In this document: positions 60,088 through 64,000 of the stretch, piece after piece
How the letters are laid out: each line of letters begins with the position of its first letter
How positions within the stretch are numbered: position 1 is the first letter of the stretch
Assembly: GCF_902459735.1 (NCBI RefSeq)
Contig: NZ_CABPRV010000002.1
Coordinates: 620,001 to 684,000 of the forward strand
Direction of reading: 5' to 3'
From: Pandoraea capi
GTDB taxonomy: Bacteria; Pseudomonadota; Gammaproteobacteria; Burkholderiales; Burkholderiaceae
DNA length: 64,000 bases
Notes under the pieces: generated by a model
Seen by the model: the letters and a program-made list of their open reading frames with translations, nothing else
The model's database searches: none
Told to the model about the DNA's origin: nothing
Program-made: the position numbers and the translations under genes

Positions 60088-61191
60088 ATGAAAAGCGATT
60101 GGGCGCTCGCGCTGCTCGGCGCGACGTTGGCAACAACGTCACTGACCAGCCACGCGCAAAGTTCTGTCACGCTGTACGGCATCATCGACGAAGGCATCAC
60201 CTACACCAACAATCAGAACGGCGGCGCCGCCTGGCAAGTGCAAAGCGGCGAGGCCTCCGCGTCGCGCTTCGGCTTTCGCGGCACGGAAGATCTCGGTGGC
60301 GGTTATCGTTCGGTCTTCGTCCTGGAAAACGGTTTCGACCCGTCGAGCGGCACCCTCGCGAACAACGGCCGTCTGTTCGGACGTCAGGCCTTTGTGGGCG
60401 TCTCGTCGCCATACGGCACCGTCACCCTGGGCCGGCAGTACGATGAAATCGTCGACATGCTCGCGCGTGTCGACGCCAGTCTGCAATGGGGCATCTACTT
60501 CGCTCATGCGGGCGACGTCGACAACACCAGCGGTAGCGTGCGCATCAACAACTCGGTCAAGTACACCAGCCCCACCGTTCACGGCGTAACGTTTGCCGGT
60601 CTCTACGGCTTCGGCGGTCAGCCGGGTTCGGTCTCGACACAAAGTACCTCGTCTGTCGGGGCGAGCTACAGCGAGGGACCGATCTATCTTGCCGCCGCGT
60701 ATCTCTACATGAAGAACCCATTGCAAGCCGGGTTCGACAATCTCGCACCGAAAAACGTCATCTATTCCGCCTACGTGCCGTCGGCGACGAGCTGGCGCGT
60801 GATCGGCGCAGGCGGGTCGTACAAGCTGGGCGACGTCACGCTGGGCGCCGAATACACGACCACCCGTTTTGCCAATGGCTTCAACAACGCCGACGTGTCG
60901 TTCGATAACTACGAGGTGAATGTGGGTTGGGTGCCACGTCCCGATCTGTCGCTCGGCGCGGCGTTCGTCTACACGCACGGCAAGCTCGACGCGACCGGTG
61001 CGATACCGAACTACCGGGCCATCGATCTGAATGCGGATTACCTGCTCTCGAAACGCACTGACGTGTATCTGTCGTGCGCCTATCTGAAAGCCGGCGGCGC
61101 GGCGCCCGTGGCCGCCATCACCTATATTCCCGCGCCATCGTCCACGCCGACGCAATTGGCGGTGCGTGTCGGCGTTCGACATCGTTTCTGA
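60088..61191 (+). CDS. Gram-negative porin (Omp32-like trimeric)
   Basis: The 367-residue product has a signal peptide ending near SHAQ, then the beta-proteobacterial porin start SSVTLYGIIDEGITY, the loop-3 region, RFGFRGTEDLGGGYRSVF, FGRQAFVGVSSPYGTVTLGRQYD, and a C-terminal VRVGVRHRF ending in Phe for outer-membrane assembly. GGAGAGGAAGGG precedes the ATG. Next to an MFS transporter and hydrolases, it probably admits the cluster's substrate. Confidence 0.93.
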   Translation: MKSDWALALLGATLATTSLTSHAQSSVTLYGIIDEGITYTNNQNGGAAWQVQSGEASASRFGFRGTEDLGGGYRSVFVLENGFDPSSGTLANNGRLFGRQAFVGVSSPYGTVTLGRQYDEIVDMLARVDASLQWGIYFAHAGDVDNTSGSVRINNSVKYTSPTVHGVTFAGLYGFGGQPGSVSTQSTSSVGASYSEGPIYLAAAYLYMKNPLQAGFDNLAPKNVIYSAYVPSATSWRVIGAGGSYKLGDVTLGAEYTTTRFANGFNNADVSFDNYEVNVGWVPRPDLSLGAAFVYTHGKLDATGAIPNYRAIDLNADYLLSKRTDVYLSCAYLKAGGAAPVAAITYIPAPSSTPTQLAVRVGVRHRF

Positions 61192-61260
61192 TCTCATGAG
61201 CGCCGGCGGCGTTGTGCGACGGCTCGAACAGCCGCCGCCGGTGGTTTGACGGAGAAAGGT

Positions 61261-62697
61261 ATGAGTGAAGTGGTTTTTCCCCCGCAGTCGATCCACGACG
61301 TTTTCAATTCCCGCGCGTTCGGCGCACGCCAGTGGACGGTGTTCGCGATGTGCTTTCTGGTGACCGCGCTGGAAGGATTCGATACGACGGTGATCGGCTT
61401 CGTCGCCCCTGCCATCTCGGCGCAGTGGGCACTCCCGCCCAGCGCGCTGGCGCCGCTCGTCGGTACCGGTCTCGCCGGGATTCTGCTCGGTTCCATCGCT
61501 GGGGGTACGCTGGCCGACAGGTACGGACGCAAATGGGTCGGCGCTGCCGCCATCGCCTGGTTCGCATTGACGAGCCTTGGCTCGGCGCAATCCGCATCGG
61601 TCATGCAACTCGTCGTCTGGCGCTTTGCGACGGGATGCGGCGTCGGTGCCGCCATGCCCGTCATGTCAGCACTGGTCGCGGAGTATTGCTCGGACAAGGC
61701 GCGGGCCTCGATGCTCGCGGCAACGTTCTGCGGTTTCCTCTTCGGTGCGGCGTCCGCAGGGTTTGCTACCGCGTCGCTGATCGACAGCGTCGGCTGGCGC
61801 GGCATGCTGATGCTCAGCGGCGTCGCGCCGCTGCTCGTGCTGCTCGGGTTCGTCGCATGCGTTCCGGAGTCGCCCCGTCACATGCTGGTCAGGGGATGCG
61901 GCGACGGCGCCATCCGTCGCACCATGCAGACGATCTTCCCCGATCTCGACACGCGTGGTCTGACGCTGGACAGTGCGAACCGCACCGGGAGGACCGATCC
62001 GCCGCGTCACGTGCGTGGCGGCGTTCTCTCGCAGGACCTGCGCACTGGCACCCTGCTGATCTGGGCCGCCGAGTTCTGCGGCTATCTGGTCTTCTTTCTT
62101 GTCGGTAGCTGGTTGCCCACTTACCTCAAGAACACCGGTCTGAGCATTGCCGTGGCGTCGCAACTCTCTGCAATGTTTCAGTTCGGCGCGCTGGGCGGTG
62201 CCGTGCTGTTCGCATGGGCCGTGCGCCGCATCAACGTGGCGACGGTCGTGGCTGTGGCCTTCGGCGCCGGTGTCGCCCTCATCGTTGCGCTCGGCGCACT
62301 TCAGGGTCGTCCCGGCTATCCCGCGATGGTCTTCCTGAGCGGCATGACGGTCGGCGGCCCGCTCATCTGCATCAACACGATTTCCGGGATTTTCTATCCG
62401 ACAGCGTTGCGCGCGTCGGGCGGGGGATGGACGCTGGCCATCGGACGTCTGGGCTCGATCGTCGGCTCGATGCTGATCGGCCTGATCGTGTCGTCGCACG
62501 CATCGTTCGCAATCGTCTGTCTGTCTCTGGCCGCACCCTTGCTCGTCGCCTGCCTCGCAATGATCGGCATGCGCCCCGCCATGGCGCGCGCCACAGGCGG
62601 CATCGGCGCGGGCCTATCCAACACGCCCGCCGCGTCGCGCGCACATCCGGCCAAATCGCTCGGCACGGAACACCCCACGGGCCGCAACGCCCACTAG
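61261..62697 (+). CDS. MFS transporter, aromatic acid:H+ symporter (AAHS) family
   Basis: The 478-residue product has 12 predicted membrane helices. The AAHS-type TM1 motif LEGFDTTVIGFVAPAI and the loop 2-3 motif GGTLADRYGRK are present, as is the EYCSDKARASM loop after TM4. Family members import protocatechuate, 4-hydroxybenzoate, benzoate or vanillate, so an aromatic acid is the expected cargo. GGAG lies six bases before the chosen ATG; a longer frame to 61246 is unlikely. It follows the porin after 69 bases and precedes the carboxylesterase by 15. Confidence 0.9.
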   Translation: MSEVVFPPQSIHDVFNSRAFGARQWTVFAMCFLVTALEGFDTTVIGFVAPAISAQWALPPSALAPLVGTGLAGILLGSIAGGTLADRYGRKWVGAAAIAWFALTSLGSAQSASVMQLVVWRFATGCGVGAAMPVMSALVAEYCSDKARASMLAATFCGFLFGAASAGFATASLIDSVGWRGMLMLSGVAPLLVLLGFVACVPESPRHMLVRGCGDGAIRRTMQTIFPDLDTRGLTLDSANRTGRTDPPRHVRGGVLSQDLRTGTLLIWAAEFCGYLVFFLVGSWLPTYLKNTGLSIAVASQLSAMFQFGALGGAVLFAWAVRRINVATVVAVAFGAGVALIVALGALQGRPGYPAMVFLSGMTVGGPLICINTISGIFYPTALRASGGGWTLAIGRLGSIVGSMLIGLIVSSHASFAIVCLSLAAPLLVACLAMIGMRPAMARATGGIGAGLSNTPAASRAHPAKSLGTEHPTGRNAH

Positions 62698-62712
62698 TCC
62701 GTCACCATCGAC

Positions 62713-64000
62713 ATGACATCTCAGCTCCCGAACCCGCCGCGCGCCATCTGCGACAGCGGTGAACTGGCCGGCGCGACGCACCATGGCGTCGACGCCTTCT
62801 TCGATATCCCCTACGGCACGGCGCAAAGATTCGCGCTGCCTAGTGCGCCGCAACGCTGGCAAGGCGTGCGGGACGCGACGCGCCCCGGCCCCGTCTTCCC
62901 GCAGGCCCCTAGTCGGCTGAGCGCCGTCATGGGCGACACGCAGGGCTTTTCACACCAGTCGGAAGACGCGTTCACCCTCAACGTCTGGACGCCGACTTCA
63001 CGCACCGGCGCGAACAACGCACTCCCTGTACTGGTCTGGATACACGGCGGCGGCTGGCTGACCGGCGGTGCGCCGCTGGATTGGTATCACGGCGACGCGC
63101 TTGCGCGCAGCGCGCGTGCGGTCGTGGTCAGTGTGAACTATCGGCTCGGCGCGCTCGGCAATCTCTACCTGCCCGGACAGACGCCCGGCAGCATGGCGCT
63201 GCACGATCTCATCGCTGCGCTGCAATGGGTCGGCCGCAACATCGGGGCGTTCGGCGGGGACGCGTCGCGCATCACGGTTTGCGGACAATCGGCCGGTGCG
63301 TGGTACACGGCCGCGCTGGCGAGTTCTCCCCTCTCCCGGGATCTGTTCTCCCAAGCGATCCTACTCAGTCTGCCCGGGTCGATCGCGCCACAGACACCGG
63401 ACGACGCTGAATCACTCGGCCGGCAGTTCTGCGCGATGCTGAACGTCCCCGCCGACCTCGGCACCCTTCGTCAATTGCCGACAGCCGCATTGCTCGACGC
63501 TCAGGCTGGCCTGGCGCGCACCAACCCCGTCTTCGCCGATATTCCACCCACCTTTCTTCCCACGATTTCAGACGCGCTCCCGGAAGATCTCATCGGCACA
63601 CTCGCCGCCAGAGGACCGGCGCTCCGACTGCTGATCGGCACGCTGCCCGACGAGATGGGTGCGTTCTTCTCGCACGACAACCGTGTCAAGGAGGCGAACG
63701 ACGCCGACACGCTGGCCCGTTATCAGGCGTGCTTCGGTCACCACGGCGCGCAACGGCTGGCGTTGCGCCGTCGCCGCGCGCCCGAACTGCGAAATTACGA
63801 TCACCTGAACCGCGCGGTATCCGACGCGATTTTCCGTGAGCCAACCCAGCGCCTCGCTCGCGGGCTGTCGAGCGCAGGCGGCGACTGTTTCGTCTACGAG
63901 TTCAGGTACGCGTCCGCGATGCCGGACGTCGGCGCATGCCACTGCTTCGAACTTCCGTTCCTGTTCGGTACATTCCCGGCATGGGCGCAGGCGCCGATGT
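62713..64000 (+). CDS. Type-B carboxylesterase, 3' end outside the window
   Basis: The frame is open from ATG 62713 to the window end (429 residues so far; family members have about 480-550). It has the type-B carboxylesterase opening FFDIPYGTAQRFALP, oxyanion hole HGGGW, nucleophile elbow GQSAGA with Ser193, and the region around the catalytic His, ACHCFELPFLFG, near the window end. No signal peptide is visible, so it may act in the cytoplasm. Starting 15 bases after the MFS stop, it belongs to the catabolic cluster and may free an aromatic acid or alcohol from an ester. Confidence 0.88.
   Translation, partial: MTSQLPNPPRAICDSGELAGATHHGVDAFFDIPYGTAQRFALPSAPQRWQGVRDATRPGPVFPQAPSRLSAVMGDTQGFSHQSEDAFTLNVWTPTSRTGANNALPVLVWIHGGGWLTGGAPLDWYHGDALARSARAVVVSVNYRLGALGNLYLPGQTPGSMALHDLIAALQWVGRNIGAFGGDASRITVCGQSAGAWYTAALASSPLSRDLFSQAILLSLPGSIAPQTPDDAESLGRQFCAMLNVPADLGTLRQLPTAALLDAQAGLARTNPVFADIPPTFLPTISDALPEDLIGTLAARGPALRLLIGTLPDEMGAFFSHDNRVKEANDADTLARYQACFGHHGAQRLALRRRRAPELRNYDHLNRAVSDAIFREPTQRLARGLSSAGGDCFVYEFRYASAMPDVGACHCFELPFLFGTFPAWAQAPM

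Noticed and set aside
1-64000. CRISPR array, insertion sequence, prophage or integrated element
   Set aside because: No regularly spaced repeats, transposase, integrase or attachment-site duplication was seen. The two tRNA genes at the left edge are not followed by an integrase.

Overview
The window reads as a chromosomal piece of a high-GC beta-proteobacterium of the Burkholderiaceae, most likely Pandoraea or a close relative. The evidence is the gene order hupB-lon-clpX-clpP-tig, the paired cyanophycin synthetase genes with their DUF1854 and ABC-transporter partners, a LysR/LlpE/RND efflux locus arranged like Burkholderia bpeT-llpE-bpeEF-oprC, and the beta-proteobacterial style of the proteins. 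The genus is inferred from family knowledge, not from a database search.

Layout. 1-117: two tRNA genes (Asp, cut by the window edge; Val). 170-6993: protein quality-control block on the minus strand (HU-beta, Lon, ClpX, ClpP, trigger factor), with clear terminators and a strong sigma-70 promoter before hupB. 7349-17667: a PsrA-like TetR regulator with a palindromic operator, then a fatty-acid cluster (FadE, high-molecular-weight FabG, MaoC hydratase, FadI-type thiolase, FadD, a DUF1571 protein). Its parts match the mycobacterial fadE5/fabG4/htdX/fadA2 group. 17807-19691: minC-minD-minE. 20043-24173: small proteins and two SDR/regulator pairs; one SDR lacks the catalytic YxxxK. 24326-33908: rdgC and the cyanophycin locus (DUF1854 protein, zinc-ribbon ABC exporter, two cyanophycin synthetases).

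34027-38596: three paralogous proteins of unknown function in a row. Two are full length (598 and 607 aa) and collinear through their N-terminal module. The third has only that module. This is the best candidate in the window for an undescribed system. 38873-47296: LysR regulator divergent from a hydrolase-RND efflux operon. 47788-50738: RcnB-like protein, HPP-CBS membrane protein, unknown membrane protein. 50835-51919: ParD-like protein translationally coupled to methionine aminopeptidase. 52330-55104: DUF2946 protein and a TonB-dependent receptor.

55279-64000: an apparent catabolic cluster (YciI-like, maleylacetate reductase, complete 3-hydroxyanthranilate dioxygenase, second YciI-like, AtzE-type amidase, LysR, porin, aromatic-acid MFS transporter, type-B carboxylesterase cut by the window end). 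It has uptake, hydrolysis, ring cleavage and maleylacetate reduction, but lacks the usual kynurenine-pathway companions, so its substrate is open. No CRISPR array, insertion sequence, prophage or rRNA gene was seen.
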